Positions 1-6,884 of a stretch of DNA of 14,661 nucleotides are shown here, one piece after another. Below the pieces are notes generated by a model. That model saw nothing but the letters and a program-made list of their open reading frames with translations. It was not told the origin of the DNA and did no database searches. Where the stretch lies: positions 1-14,661 of the forward strand of contig SLAO01000167.1 in NCBI GenBank assembly GCA_007126835.1. Direction: 5' to 3'. Each line of letters opens with the position of its first letter. Positions within the stretch are counted from its first letter, which is position 1. The DNA comes from Nitriliruptorales bacterium (GTDB taxonomy: Bacteria; Actinomycetota; Nitriliruptoria; Euzebyales; Egibacteraceae). A program made the position numbers and the translations under genes.

Positions 1-282
1 ACCGGTTCCGCCGGGCCTCGCCGTGCTCGTCGCGCCGGCGCGAAGCGCCGATCGGGCCAGCGCGTCGCCGTGGGCGCGTCCGAGCGTGGGGCGGCGCCGG
101 AGGGCTCGCCCGAGCGTAGAGCTGCGCCGGAGCCCGCGTCCGAGCGTCGAACCGCACGTGGGCGGCCTGATGGGGATGGCGAGGCGCCGTGGCGGCCCAC
201 CGGTGACGAGGAGGAGGACGAGTGGGTCGAGCGCCTCCGGTCGGCCTACCGCATCGATCGGGACCAGGACACCGAGCCGTGA
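1..282 (+). CDS. C-terminal tail of an unidentified protein (5' end outside window)
   Basis: The frame beginning at base 1 is open from the window edge to the TGA at 280-282, giving at least 93 residues with no obvious start. The sequence is low complexity: an Arg/Ala/Gly-rich beginning, then a degenerate 10-residue repeat (roughly ASERRAAPEG) present about three times, then a very acidic stretch (DEEEDEW) and a short amphipathic end (VERLRSAYRIDRDQ). No catalytic motif or membrane segment is visible, so this is probably a disordered C-terminal tail of a longer protein. I do not recognise the family. The stop lies 35 nt before serS. The codon bias resembles the neighbours, and the repeat keeps the frame, which supports real coding. 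It could also be a short free-standing ORF starting at the ATG at 70. Confidence 0.5.
   Translation, partial: TGSAGPRRARRAGAKRRSGQRVAVGASERGAAPEGSPERRAAPEPASERRTARGRPDGDGEAPWRPTGDEEEDEWVERLRSAYRIDRDQDTEP
71..160 (+). repeat. Degenerate 30-bp tandem repeat, three units
   Basis: The heptamer CGAGCGT recurs at 81, 111 and 141, exactly 30 bp apart, inside three related 30-bp blocks (71-100, 101-130, 131-160). Each block encodes 10 residues of the SERR-AAPE type in the partial upstream gene. The units have diverged, so this is an old duplication, not a recent one. Confidence 0.6.
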
Positions 283-305
283 ACCGCGGTGTCGCAGCAT
301 GGCGG

Positions 306-317
306 TAAAGTCTGGCA
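306..317 (+). promoter_or_regulatory. Putative leaderless -10 element of serS
   Basis: TAAAGT (306-311) fits the actinobacterial -10 pattern TANNNT and is followed by exactly six bases before the serS ATG at 318. No Shine-Dalgarno sequence precedes that ATG. This spacing would place the transcription start at or next to the A of the ATG, as in leaderless actinobacterial genes. No convincing -35 is seen at 17-18 bp. Confidence 0.45.
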
Positions 318-1580
318 ATGCTCGACATCAGACGTATCCGTGAAGACACCGACGCGGTGGCTGCTGCGCTCACCCGGCGGGGCGTCGACCGCTCCCAGGT
401 CGACGAGGCCCTCCGCCTTGACGAGCAGCGGCGCGCGTTGATCACCGAGGGCGACGAGCTGCGGGCGGTCCAAAAGCAGCGGTCGCGTGAGATCGGCTCC
501 GCCGGGTCGCCTGAGGAACGCGACGCGCTCATCTCCGAGGTGCAGCAGGTGTCGTCCCGGCTCGACGCGCTCGAACCAGCTCAGCGCGAAGCCGAGGAGC
601 GACTCGCCGCGCTGCTCGACGAGCTGCCCAACCTGCCCCATCCCAGTGCCCCCGAGGGTGAGGCCGATGCCGACGCGGTCGAGGTCAGCCGTTTCGGCAA
701 TCCACCCGCGTTCGACTTCGACGTCCGCGACCACGTCGAGATCGGCGAGGCGCTGGGCATCATCGACATCCCCCGCGCGGTCAAGGTTTCGGGCGCCCGG
801 TTCACCTACCTGCTGGGCCACGCGGTGCTGCTGGAGCTCGCGCTCGTGCGCTACGCCCTCGATCGGCTGGCCGTGGAGGGCTTCACCCCGGTGATCCCCC
901 CGGTGCTGACCCGACAGGAGGCGCTGCACGGCACCGCGTTCTTGCCCACCGGTGCCGAGCAGATCTACCAGGTCGAGCGCGACGACTTGTACCTCGTCGG
1001 CACCAGCGAGGTGCCGCTGGCCGGCCTGCACATGGACGAGATCCTCGACGAGGCGGACCTGCCGGTGCGCTACGGCGGGTTCTCGACCTGCTTCCGGCGG
1101 GAGGCCGGCACCTACGGCAAGGACACCCGCGGCATCTTCCGGGTGCACCAGTTCGACAAGGTGGAGATGTTCTCGTTCTGTCGTCCCGACCACAGCGAGG
1201 CCGAGCATGACCGGCTGCGGGACCTGCAGATCGATCTGCTGTCAGGGCTCGGCCTGCACGGCCGCGTGGTCGACATCCCCGTCGGTGACCTCGGCGCGTC
1301 GGCTGCCCGCAAGTACGACTGCGAGGTGTGGCTCCCGGGCCAGGAGGCGTACCGGGAGCTGACCAGCGCGTCGAACTGCACCGACTACCAAGCTCGCCGC
1401 CTTCGCGCGCGCTACCGCACCGGGGACGGGGACAACGTGCTGCTGCACACCCTCAACGGCACGGCGGTCGCGGTGGGCCGCACGATCATCGCGATCCTCG
1501 AGACGCACCAACGCGCCGATGGCACAGTCGCGGTGCCCGAGGCACTGCAGGGGCACCTCGGCACGGACGTGCTGGCGTGA
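318..1580 (+). CDS. serS: Seryl-tRNA synthetase
   Basis: This class II aminoacyl-tRNA synthetase attaches serine to tRNA-Ser (and tRNA-Sec) in the cytoplasm. At 420 aa it has the normal bacterial length. Residues about 1-105 form the Arg/Glu-rich N-terminal helical hairpin that grips the tRNA long variable arm. The catalytic domain follows, with the serine-binding TSE motif at 229-231, motif 2 around FSTCFRREAG (255-264) followed by GTYGKDTRGIFRVHQF, and motif 3 as GTAVAVGRTIIAILE (381-395) with its ATP-binding Arg at 388. All key residues appear intact. The ATG at 318 matches the usual MLDIRRIRED start of the family. It has no Shine-Dalgarno and a -10-like TAAAGT six bases upstream, suggesting a leaderless mRNA. 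The ROK kinase starts 24 nt after the stop. Confidence 0.97.
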   Translation: MLDIRRIREDTDAVAAALTRRGVDRSQVDEALRLDEQRRALITEGDELRAVQKQRSREIGSAGSPEERDALISEVQQVSSRLDALEPAQREAEERLAALLDELPNLPHPSAPEGEADADAVEVSRFGNPPAFDFDVRDHVEIGEALGIIDIPRAVKVSGARFTYLLGHAVLLELALVRYALDRLAVEGFTPVIPPVLTRQEALHGTAFLPTGAEQIYQVERDDLYLVGTSEVPLAGLHMDEILDEADLPVRYGGFSTCFRREAGTYGKDTRGIFRVHQFDKVEMFSFCRPDHSEAEHDRLRDLQIDLLSGLGLHGRVVDIPVGDLGASAARKYDCEVWLPGQEAYRELTSASNCTDYQARRLRARYRTGDGDNVLLHTLNGTAVAVGRTIIAILETHQRADGTVAVPEALQGHLGTDVLA

Positions 1581-1604
1581 CCTGTTCGACGCAGGAGGGC
1601 GCGC

Positions 1605-2552
1605 ATGGGTGACCAACGCATCGCCGGGGTCGATCTGGGCGGCACGAACATCACCGTCGCTGTGGTCGATCCGGACAGCAAGGTCGTCGACCGGGCCAAG
1701 CGCAAGACCCCCAAGGAAGGCCCCGCCGCCGTCGTGGAGGGCATCGCCAAGGCCCTCAACAAGCTCGACGTGACCCCCGCCGCGGTCGGCGTGGGGGCCC
1801 CCGGGCCGGTGTACGACGGGGTCGTTATGTCCGCGCCCAACCTGGAGGGCTGGCGCGAGCCGGTGCCACTGGCGCGGATGCTCGCCGAATCGGTGGGCAT
1901 GCCGGTGTACGTCGACAACGACGCCACGGTCGGGGCGCTAGGGGAGTGGACTGCCGGCGCCGGTCGCGGCGCCCGCGACCTGATGGGCGTGTGGCTGGGC
2001 ACCGGCGTGGGCGGAGGGCTCGTGCTCGACGGCCGTCCGTTCCGCGGCGCGTTCGGGGGCGCCGGAGAGTTCGGGCACCTGATCGTGCACCGCGGCGGTG
2101 CGATCTGTGGCTGCGGCCGGAGGGGCTGTGTCGAGGCTTACGCGGGCCGCGCCGCCCTCGAGGGGGCAGCGGTCACCGCAGTCGAGGCGGGTCGCCCCAC
2201 CGCGCTGGTCGAGATCCAGGAGCGGCTCGGCAAGCGGCGGATGACCTCCGCGGTGTGGGCCGCCGCCCTGGAGGAGGGCGACACGCTGGCCAAGCGGCTG
2301 TTCGGGGACGCCATCGATGCGCTGGGGTGCGGCATCGCCGGGGCGATCAACCTGTTGGACCTCGACACGATCGTCATCGGCGGAGGGTTGGCCGAGAAGC
2401 TCGGGGCGGACTTCGTCGACCAGATCGCCGAGGCGACCCTCCCGCGGGTGCTGACCAAGGAGAACGAGCGGCGCTTCCTCGTGGCCGCCCTCGGCGACGA
2501 CGCCGGCGCGATCGGAGCCGCGGTGCTGGCCCGGGGGCGCCTGGTGTCGTAG
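1605..2552 (+). CDS. ROK-family sugar kinase, probable glucokinase
   Basis: Cytoplasmic kinase of the ROK (repressor, ORF, kinase) family, 315 aa, probably phosphorylating glucose or a related hexose with ATP or polyphosphate. The N-terminal phosphate-binding loop DLGGTN is at 10-15. The catalytic Asp lies in DNDATVGALGEW (D106). GTGVGGGLVLDG (132-143) is the second phosphate loop. E155 and H158 sit in GEFGHLIV, and the ROK zinc site is CGCGRRGC (168-175). There is no N-terminal helix-turn-helix, so it is a kinase and not a ROK repressor. The start is fixed by AGGAGG at 1593-1598, 6 nt before the ATG. It follows serS by 24 nt in the same direction and may be cotranscribed. The family match is firm; glucose as the substrate is inference. 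Confidence 0.9.
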   Translation: MGDQRIAGVDLGGTNITVAVVDPDSKVVDRAKRKTPKEGPAAVVEGIAKALNKLDVTPAAVGVGAPGPVYDGVVMSAPNLEGWREPVPLARMLAESVGMPVYVDNDATVGALGEWTAGAGRGARDLMGVWLGTGVGGGLVLDGRPFRGAFGGAGEFGHLIVHRGGAICGCGRRGCVEAYAGRAALEGAAVTAVEAGRPTALVEIQERLGKRRMTSAVWAAALEEGDTLAKRLFGDAIDALGCGIAGAINLLDLDTIVIGGGLAEKLGADFVDQIAEATLPRVLTKENERRFLVAALGDDAGAIGAAVLARGRLVS

Positions 2553-2575
2553 GTCGGTGTCTTGGTCCGGGGCCT

Positions 2576-2592
2576 CCGGCGTCGGCGGCCGG
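2576..2592. terminator. Possible weak hairpin between convergent genes
   Basis: CCGGC, a 7-nt loop and GCCGG lie in the 45-bp gap between the convergent ROK kinase and UPF0316 genes. There is no T-tract on either side and the stem is only 5 bp, so this is a weak candidate. Confidence 0.2.
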
Positions 2593-2597
2593 GGCGG

Positions 2598-3164
2598 CTA
2601 CGGGCGGACGCCGACCAGGCCGAGGCCTCCCCCATGCAGCGAGTTGGTGATCGGCTGGTTGTCGACCGCGACGAAGGCCTCCGGGTCAGCGCCCGATACG
2701 ACGTCGCACACCACGCGCGCGTCTCGGCGGCGCACCACCGACAAGACCATGTCCACGGGCCCGTCGGCGCCCCAACCGGTGAACGTCGTCGCGCCGAAAC
2801 CGCGCTCTCGCACGGCGTTGGCCACAAGGTGGCCGGCCATGTCGCGACCAGGACCGGCTGGCACGAACGCCCGAACGGTCACCGTGCCCAGCTTGAACGC
2901 GTGCACCATCGCGATGCCGAGCCACGTGCCCGCGGCCACCCCCGCGACGAAGCCGATGAACCGGGCGGGGGTCGGGTCGGCGAACACGATCCCCGCGGCG
3001 GACAGCCAGACGGCCGCCTCGAGCCCGGCGAGCGTGGCGGCGGGGGTGCGGCTGCCGTTGACGACGAACGTGGTGCGTATCGTGCCGAGCAGCACGTCGG
3101 AGGCGCGCAGGACTGCCACGAGCAGTCCTGATCCGAGGGTGGTGAGCACGACGACGAGGTCCAT
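2598..3164 (-). CDS. UPF0316 / DUF2179 family membrane protein (YebE-like)
   Basis: This is a 188-aa integral membrane protein. Three hydrophobic segments (about 4-22, 45-62 and 68-90) are followed by a soluble C-terminal domain of the DUF2179 type: TVTVRAF, then the RGFGATTFTGWGADGPVDMVL stretch (121-141), then DPEAFVAVDNQPI (160-172). Bacillus YebE/UPF0316 proteins have the same layout, including the GFG-T-FTG-G core. The molecular role of the family is not established. A longer upstream reading (to 3443) has Arg-rich, non-family sequence and is rejected. The chosen ATG at 3164 begins the first membrane segment. It has no Shine-Dalgarno, but GATACT lies six bases upstream, suggesting a leaderless start. 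The gene is convergent with the ROK kinase and divergent from the ABC operon. Confidence 0.87.
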   Translation of the reverse strand: MDLVVVLTTLGSGLLVAVLRASDVLLGTIRTTFVVNGSRTPAATLAGLEAAVWLSAAGIVFADPTPARFIGFVAGVAAGTWLGIAMVHAFKLGTVTVRAFVPAGPGRDMAGHLVANAVRERGFGATTFTGWGADGPVDMVLSVVRRRDARVVCDVVSGADPEAFVAVDNQPITNSLHGGGLGLVGVRP

Positions 3165-3182
3165 ACCGACAGTATCGTCGGT
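3165..3182 (-). promoter_or_regulatory. Leaderless -10 inside a perfect 6-bp inverted repeat
   Basis: Read on the minus strand the sequence is ACCGAC-GATACT-GTCGGT, immediately followed by the ATG of the UPF0316 gene. The 6-bp arms are perfect complements and the intervening six bases are a good -10 hexamer. A factor binding the arms would cover the -10, so it may be an operator. No clear -35 is seen. Confidence 0.45.
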
Positions 3183-3429
3183 ACGGTTGACGAGTTGACC
3201 TGAACCTCTCTCGGTCCCCTGGCCATGCCCCCGCCTCCCCCCGCAGGCGGAGCCCGCGCGGGACCCGCTCCACCGCCCGGCCGAGGCATCACCTACGCCG
3301 TTTCCGCCTGGCGGTCGAGGCGAAAACCGGCACTGCGGCAGAGGGCGGCGGCGTCGGTGTCGGGCACTGTGTCGGTAGCCATCAACGCACGCTGCGCCGA
3401 CCAGACGGCGCCCGACGAAGGAGACCGAC
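3165..3429. promoter_or_regulatory. Divergent intergenic region between UPF0316 gene and ABC operon
   Basis: These 265 bp should hold the promoter of the five-gene ABC/two-component unit. I see an inverted repeat at 3300-3327 (GTTTCCGCC, 10-nt spacer, GGCGAAAAC, one mismatch) and a direct repeat of TGTCGG at 3357 and 3369. A good ribosome binding site, GAAGGAGA, precedes the ATG at 3430. A confident sigma-70 promoter is not visible. Confidence 0.3.
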
Positions 3430-4146
3430 ATGCCGGCGATCACCGTCGATCGGCTGACGAAGCGCTACGGGGACCTGACCGCCGTGGACGCCCTGTCGTT
3501 CGAGGTCCGGCGGGGGGCCGTCACCGGCTTCCTCGGACCCAACGGCGCGGGCAAGACCACGACCATCCGGATGCTGCTGGGCCTGGCCCGGCCCAGCGAG
3601 GGCACCGCCTTGATCGACGGCTCACCCTACGCCGAGCTGTCCGACCCGATCGGGACGGTCGGCACGGTCCTCGAAGGCGGGCTGTTCCACCCGGGGCGCA
3701 GTGGCCGGGACCACCTACGGGTCCTCGCGACCGCCAACGGGGTCCGCCCCGAGCGGATCGACGAAGTCCTCAAGCTCGTCGGGCTCGACATGGCCGCCGA
3801 CAAGCGCATCGGCGGGTACTCCATGGGGATGCGCCAGCGCCTCGGGCTCGCGTCCGCCCTGCTCGGCGACCCCGAGATCCTGATCCTCGACGAGCCCGCC
3901 AACGGCCTGGATCCCGCCGGGATCCGGTGGCTGCGCAGCGTCATGCGCGAGTTCGCCGAGGCGGGCGGCACGGTGCTGGTGTCCAGCCACCTGCTCGCCG
4001 AGGTCGCCCAGGCCGTCGACGACGTCGTCGTCATCGGTCACGGCCGGTGCCTCGCGCAGGGACCGATCGGCGAGCTCGTCTCGGCTGACGCGTCCCTGGA
4101 AGATGTCTACCTCGACCTTACTGGCACGACGGAGGTGCTCCGATGA
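3430..4146 (+). CDS. ABC transporter ATP-binding protein
   Basis: The 238-aa nucleotide-binding subunit of an ABC-2-type transporter, acting on the cytoplasmic face of the membrane with the permease encoded next. It has Walker A GPNGAGKTT (36-44, K42), the ABC signature YSMGMRQRLGLA (130-141), Walker B ILILDEP (150-156), the D-loop NGLDP and the H-loop His in SSHLL (H187). The Q-loop position carries Glu (VLEGG, E82), as is common in the actinobacterial HPGRS-type branch. The overall pattern matches the BcrA/antibiotic-export and self-immunity group, but the substrate cannot be read from sequence. GAAGGAGA sits just before the ATG. The last codons overlap the permease start by 4 nt (ATGA at 4143-4146), indicating translational coupling. 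Confidence 0.93.
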   Translation: MPAITVDRLTKRYGDLTAVDALSFEVRRGAVTGFLGPNGAGKTTTIRMLLGLARPSEGTALIDGSPYAELSDPIGTVGTVLEGGLFHPGRSGRDHLRVLATANGVRPERIDEVLKLVGLDMAADKRIGGYSMGMRQRLGLASALLGDPEILILDEPANGLDPAGIRWLRSVMREFAEAGGTVLVSSHLLAEVAQAVDDVVVIGHGRCLAQGPIGELVSADASLEDVYLDLTGTTEVLR

Positions 4147-4901
4147 CCCGCCTGATCCGCGCAGAGATCGCCAAGCTCGCGACCGTTCGCTCCACCTGGC
4201 TCGTCTTCGCGCTGGTGGCCGCGTTCTCGGGGGCAACCGTGGCCGGAATGGCCCTGCTTTCCGAGAACATGGGACCCGACGCGCTCGCCCAGTCGTCGGT
4301 GCAGCTAGAGATGCTGCTGCCAGCCGAGATCTCCTTGTTCGCCCTGCTGCTCGGCACCGTGATCGCCACGTCGGAGTTCCGTCACGGCACCATCGTCACG
4401 TCCGCGCTGGGCAGCCCCTCGCGGTGGCGACTGCTGCCGGCCAAGGCCGTGGCCGCCGCGCTCGCGGGTGTGGCGATGACCATCGTCGCCGTGGCCGTCA
4501 ACTCCGCGGTCGGGTTGCCGTGGCTGGCCGCCCTGGGCGAGACCCTGGCCTTCGAGTGGACCCAGATGGCCACCCTGGCCGGCCTGGCCGGCATGAACGC
4601 CGCCCTCGTCGCGGTCCTCGGGGTCGGCGTGGGCGCGCTGCTGCGCAACCAGGTCGCTGCGATCGTGGCCGTCATCGTCGTGACGATGGTGGTCAGCCCG
4701 CTGCTGCTCGGGCTGGCGCCTGACATCGGCTGGTACACCCCAGCCGGGTTGGAGAACATCCTGACCTCGGGCAGCGGCATCCTCGAGGCCGTCGGTTTGG
4801 AGGCTCCGATCGGCGCCTGGGCAGCCGCTGGGCTGATGGGCGCTTACGCTGCAGGGGCGCTCGCCCTGGGCGGCGCCGCGCTGGTCAAGCGCGACGTGTA
4901 G
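4143..4901 (+). CDS. ABC-2 type transporter permease
   Basis: Integral membrane subunit of 252 aa pairing with the preceding ATPase. It begins with an amphipathic N-terminus (TRLIRAEIAKLATVRSTW), typical of ABC-2 permeases. About six hydrophobic segments follow (around 18-38, 58-76, 103-123, 139-165, 170-190 and 226-246). The cytoplasmic coupling motif SEFRHGTIVTSAL lies near residues 77-89. The protein ends in KRDV. There is no large extracellular domain, so it is unlike BceB-type bacitracin sensors and closer to simple exporters. The start overlaps the ATPase stop by 4 nt. A strong ribosome binding site (GGAGGAG) follows the stop and serves the kinase. Function as an exporter of a drug, peptide or lipid is inference. 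Confidence 0.88.
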   Translation: MTRLIRAEIAKLATVRSTWLVFALVAAFSGATVAGMALLSENMGPDALAQSSVQLEMLLPAEISLFALLLGTVIATSEFRHGTIVTSALGSPSRWRLLPAKAVAAALAGVAMTIVAVAVNSAVGLPWLAALGETLAFEWTQMATLAGLAGMNAALVAVLGVGVGALLRNQVAAIVAVIVVTMVVSPLLLGLAPDIGWYTPAGLENILTSGSGILEAVGLEAPIGAWAAAGLMGAYAAGALALGGAALVKRDV

Positions 4902-4913
4902 GAGGAGACAGAC

Positions 4914-6158
4914 GTGAGGCCCCTGCAGCGAGTGCTCGCGCGGGTGGGGATCCGAACCCCGTTCGCGCGCGACGCCCTCCTTGCCGGGGTTCTCGCCGTC
5001 CTCGGCCTCAGCACCCTGGGTGTTGGGGCCTTCACCATGGGACCGGCCGAGCCCGAGGCCGCTTTCCGGACCCCGCTGGCCGTCGTCGGCGTGCTGGGCT
5101 CCACGGTGCCTCTGGCGTGGCGCCGACAAGCGCCGGTGGCCGTCCTCGCCGTCGTCCTCGTGGGCTACACGGCCCAGCTGCTCGGGATCACCGGGGCGCA
5201 GGGCTTCAACGCGGGCCCGTTCGTGGCGCTGTACTCGCTGGGCGCCTACGCCGAGCGCCGTCGCGTCTACATCGCCACTCCGGTCGCGGTGGTGCTCCTC
5301 ATCACCGCGGAGCTCGGCCTGCTGGCCGAGGACACGATCGGCATGGTCACCGTCGAGGGGCCCGGAGAGACGGTGCTGTACGCGATGTTCTTCGTCGGCG
5401 GGGTGATCTACGGCGCGGCCGCCCTGCTGGGTGCCTACGTGCAGACGCGCCGCGCGTATCGTGAGGAGCTCGTCGCCCGTGCCGAGCGTCTCGAGCGCGA
5501 GCGGGAGGAGCGCGCCGAGCGGGCCGTCGCGGACGAGCGCGCCCGCCTGGCCCGGGAGCTCCACGACGTGGTCGCCCATCACCTGTCGGGCATCGTGGTC
5601 CAGGCTGGCGCAGCCGAACGGCTCGTCGAGCGCGACCCCGCCAAGGTCCAGGCGATGCTCGCCGACATCCGCGAGTCCGGCAAGGCGACGCTGACGTCGA
5701 TGCGCCGGCTGGTGGGGATCCTGCGCGCCGGCGACGACACCGACGGCACCGCCCCCCAGCCCGGGCTCGAACGCCTCGACGTCGTCGCGGACCAGGCGCG
5801 CGCGGCGGGCATCAAAGTCGAGCTGACCGTCGAGGGCGAGCCGGTCGCGCTGCCCAGCGAGGTCGACCTTGCCGCCTACCGGGTGCTGCAGGAGGCGCTG
5901 ACCAACGTCCGCAAGCACGCGCCGGGGGCGACGGCCAACGCCGTGGTGCGGTACCGTCCGAGGGTCGTGGAGGTCGAAGTCGTCGACGACGGAGGCCACG
6001 GCGGCGCGATCGAGGACGAACCGTCCGACGGCGTGGGCCTGGTCGGCATGCGCGAGCGGGTGCTGCTGCTGGACGGCACGTTCGGGGCCGGGCCCAACAC
6101 CCGCGGCGGGTGGACGGTCAGAGCCCAGATCCCCACCGAGGGGGAGGCGCCGAGGTGA
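4914..6158 (+). CDS. Sensor histidine kinase, HisKA_3 type (NarL-partner family)
   Basis: A 414-aa membrane kinase that autophosphorylates and passes the phosphate to the next-encoded regulator. Hydrophobic segments lie around 20-42, 54-69, 75-93, 100-112, 118-137 and 155-176, with little extracytoplasmic sequence, so the signal may be sensed in or at the membrane. A charged coiled coil (about 178-212) leads to the dimerization/phosphoacceptor motif RLARELHDVVAHHLSG with H217. The ATPase domain has the N-box QEALTNVRKHA (326-336), VVDDGG (356-361), GVGLVGMRERV (373-383) and a final GGW. The GTG start at 4914 follows GGAGGAGA with good spacing, 12 nt after the permease stop. The response regulator begins 51 nt after its stop. 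Confidence 0.93.
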   Translation: MRPLQRVLARVGIRTPFARDALLAGVLAVLGLSTLGVGAFTMGPAEPEAAFRTPLAVVGVLGSTVPLAWRRQAPVAVLAVVLVGYTAQLLGITGAQGFNAGPFVALYSLGAYAERRRVYIATPVAVVLLITAELGLLAEDTIGMVTVEGPGETVLYAMFFVGGVIYGAAALLGAYVQTRRAYREELVARAERLEREREERAERAVADERARLARELHDVVAHHLSGIVVQAGAAERLVERDPAKVQAMLADIRESGKATLTSMRRLVGILRAGDDTDGTAPQPGLERLDVVADQARAAGIKVELTVEGEPVALPSEVDLAAYRVLQEALTNVRKHAPGATANAVVRYRPRVVEVEVVDDGGHGGAIEDEPSDGVGLVGMRERVLLLDGTFGAGPNTRGGWTVRAQIPTEGEAPR

Positions 6159-6209
6159 CCGAGCGGGTGGGGCAATGGGCCGAGGGGCCATAGCCGGAGG
6201 AGTCGCAGC

Positions 6210-6884
6210 GTGACGGTGCGGGTGGTGCTCGTCGACGACCAGTTCGTGGTGCGCGCCGGGTTCCGCGCGATCCTCGAATCCGAGGAGGACATCGAGGTGG
6301 TCGGCGAAGCCGGCGACGGCCGCAGCGGGGTGCACACCGCCCGCCGCGAGCGCCCCGACGTCGTGCTGATGGACGTGCGGATGCCCGACGTCGACGGCCT
6401 GGAAGCCACCCGTCAGCTCGCGGGGCCTGACGTCGACGAGCCGATCAACGTCCTGGTTGTGACCACCTTCGACTTGGACGAGTACGTCTTCGCGGCGCTG
6501 CGGGCCGGCGCGTCCGGGTTCCTGCTGAAAGACCTCGAGCCTGACGACCTCATCGAGGCCGTGCGCGTCGTCGCGCGCGGCGACGGCCTGGTTTCGCCTG
6601 CGGTGACCCGCCGGCTGATCGCCGAGTTCGCCCGCGGGTCGGCTCCTCCCGTCGAGGACCCCCCGGGGCTGGACAAGCTCACCGAGCGCGAGCGCGAGAT
6701 CCTCGAGCTGCTCGCCCACGGCCTGTCGAATGCCGAGATCGCCGAGCGCCTGTACGTCGGTGCGGCCACAGTCAAGACCCACGTGGCGAACATCCTGATG
6801 AAGCTGCACCTGCGCGACCGGGTGCAGGCCGTCGTCTTCGCCTACGAGCACGGCATCGTGCGCCCGGCAGGCGGGGCACGGTGA
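6210..6884 (+). CDS. LuxR/NarL-family response regulator
   Basis: A 224-aa cytoplasmic transcription factor, the partner of the preceding kinase. The receiver domain (1-120) has the acidic pair D9/D10, phosphoacceptor D55 in VVLMDVRMPDVDG, the switch threonines T85/T86 and conserved K107 in FLLKD. The C-terminal helix-turn-helix runs from about 155 to 218 (LTEREREILELLAHGLSNAEIAERL, then TVKTHVANILMKLHLRDRVQAV). The GTG at 6210 follows GGAGGAG (6197-6203). It probably regulates its own operon, including the ABC genes. The stop overlaps the GTG of the GNAT gene by 4 nt. Confidence 0.94.
   Translation: MTVRVVLVDDQFVVRAGFRAILESEEDIEVVGEAGDGRSGVHTARRERPDVVLMDVRMPDVDGLEATRQLAGPDVDEPINVLVVTTFDLDEYVFAALRAGASGFLLKDLEPDDLIEAVRVVARGDGLVSPAVTRRLIAEFARGSAPPVEDPPGLDKLTEREREILELLAHGLSNAEIAERLYVGAATVKTHVANILMKLHLRDRVQAVVFAYEHGIVRPAGGAR

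Noticed and set aside
246..1208. A 320-codon open frame antisense to serS
   Set aside because: It lies opposite clear serS motifs and shows no recognisable domain; it is a codon-bias shadow.
3165..3443. N-terminal extension of the UPF0316 protein by 93 residues
   Set aside because: The extension is Arg/Gly-rich, is not part of the family, and would bury the promoter-like element and the region upstream of the ABC operon.
6155..6193. A 12-codon GTG frame (VTERVGQWAEGP) overlapping the kinase stop
   Set aside because: It has the GTGA overlap typical of coupling, but it is too short, has no family signal, and GGAGGAG after it clearly serves the regulator. It is kept only as a possible leader peptide.
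4305..6851. An 848-codon open frame antisense to the permease, kinase and regulator genes
   Set aside because: It is a by-product of GC-rich codon bias on the opposite strand. The translation is His/Gln/Asp-rich low complexity with no family motif, and it crosses three well-recognised genes.
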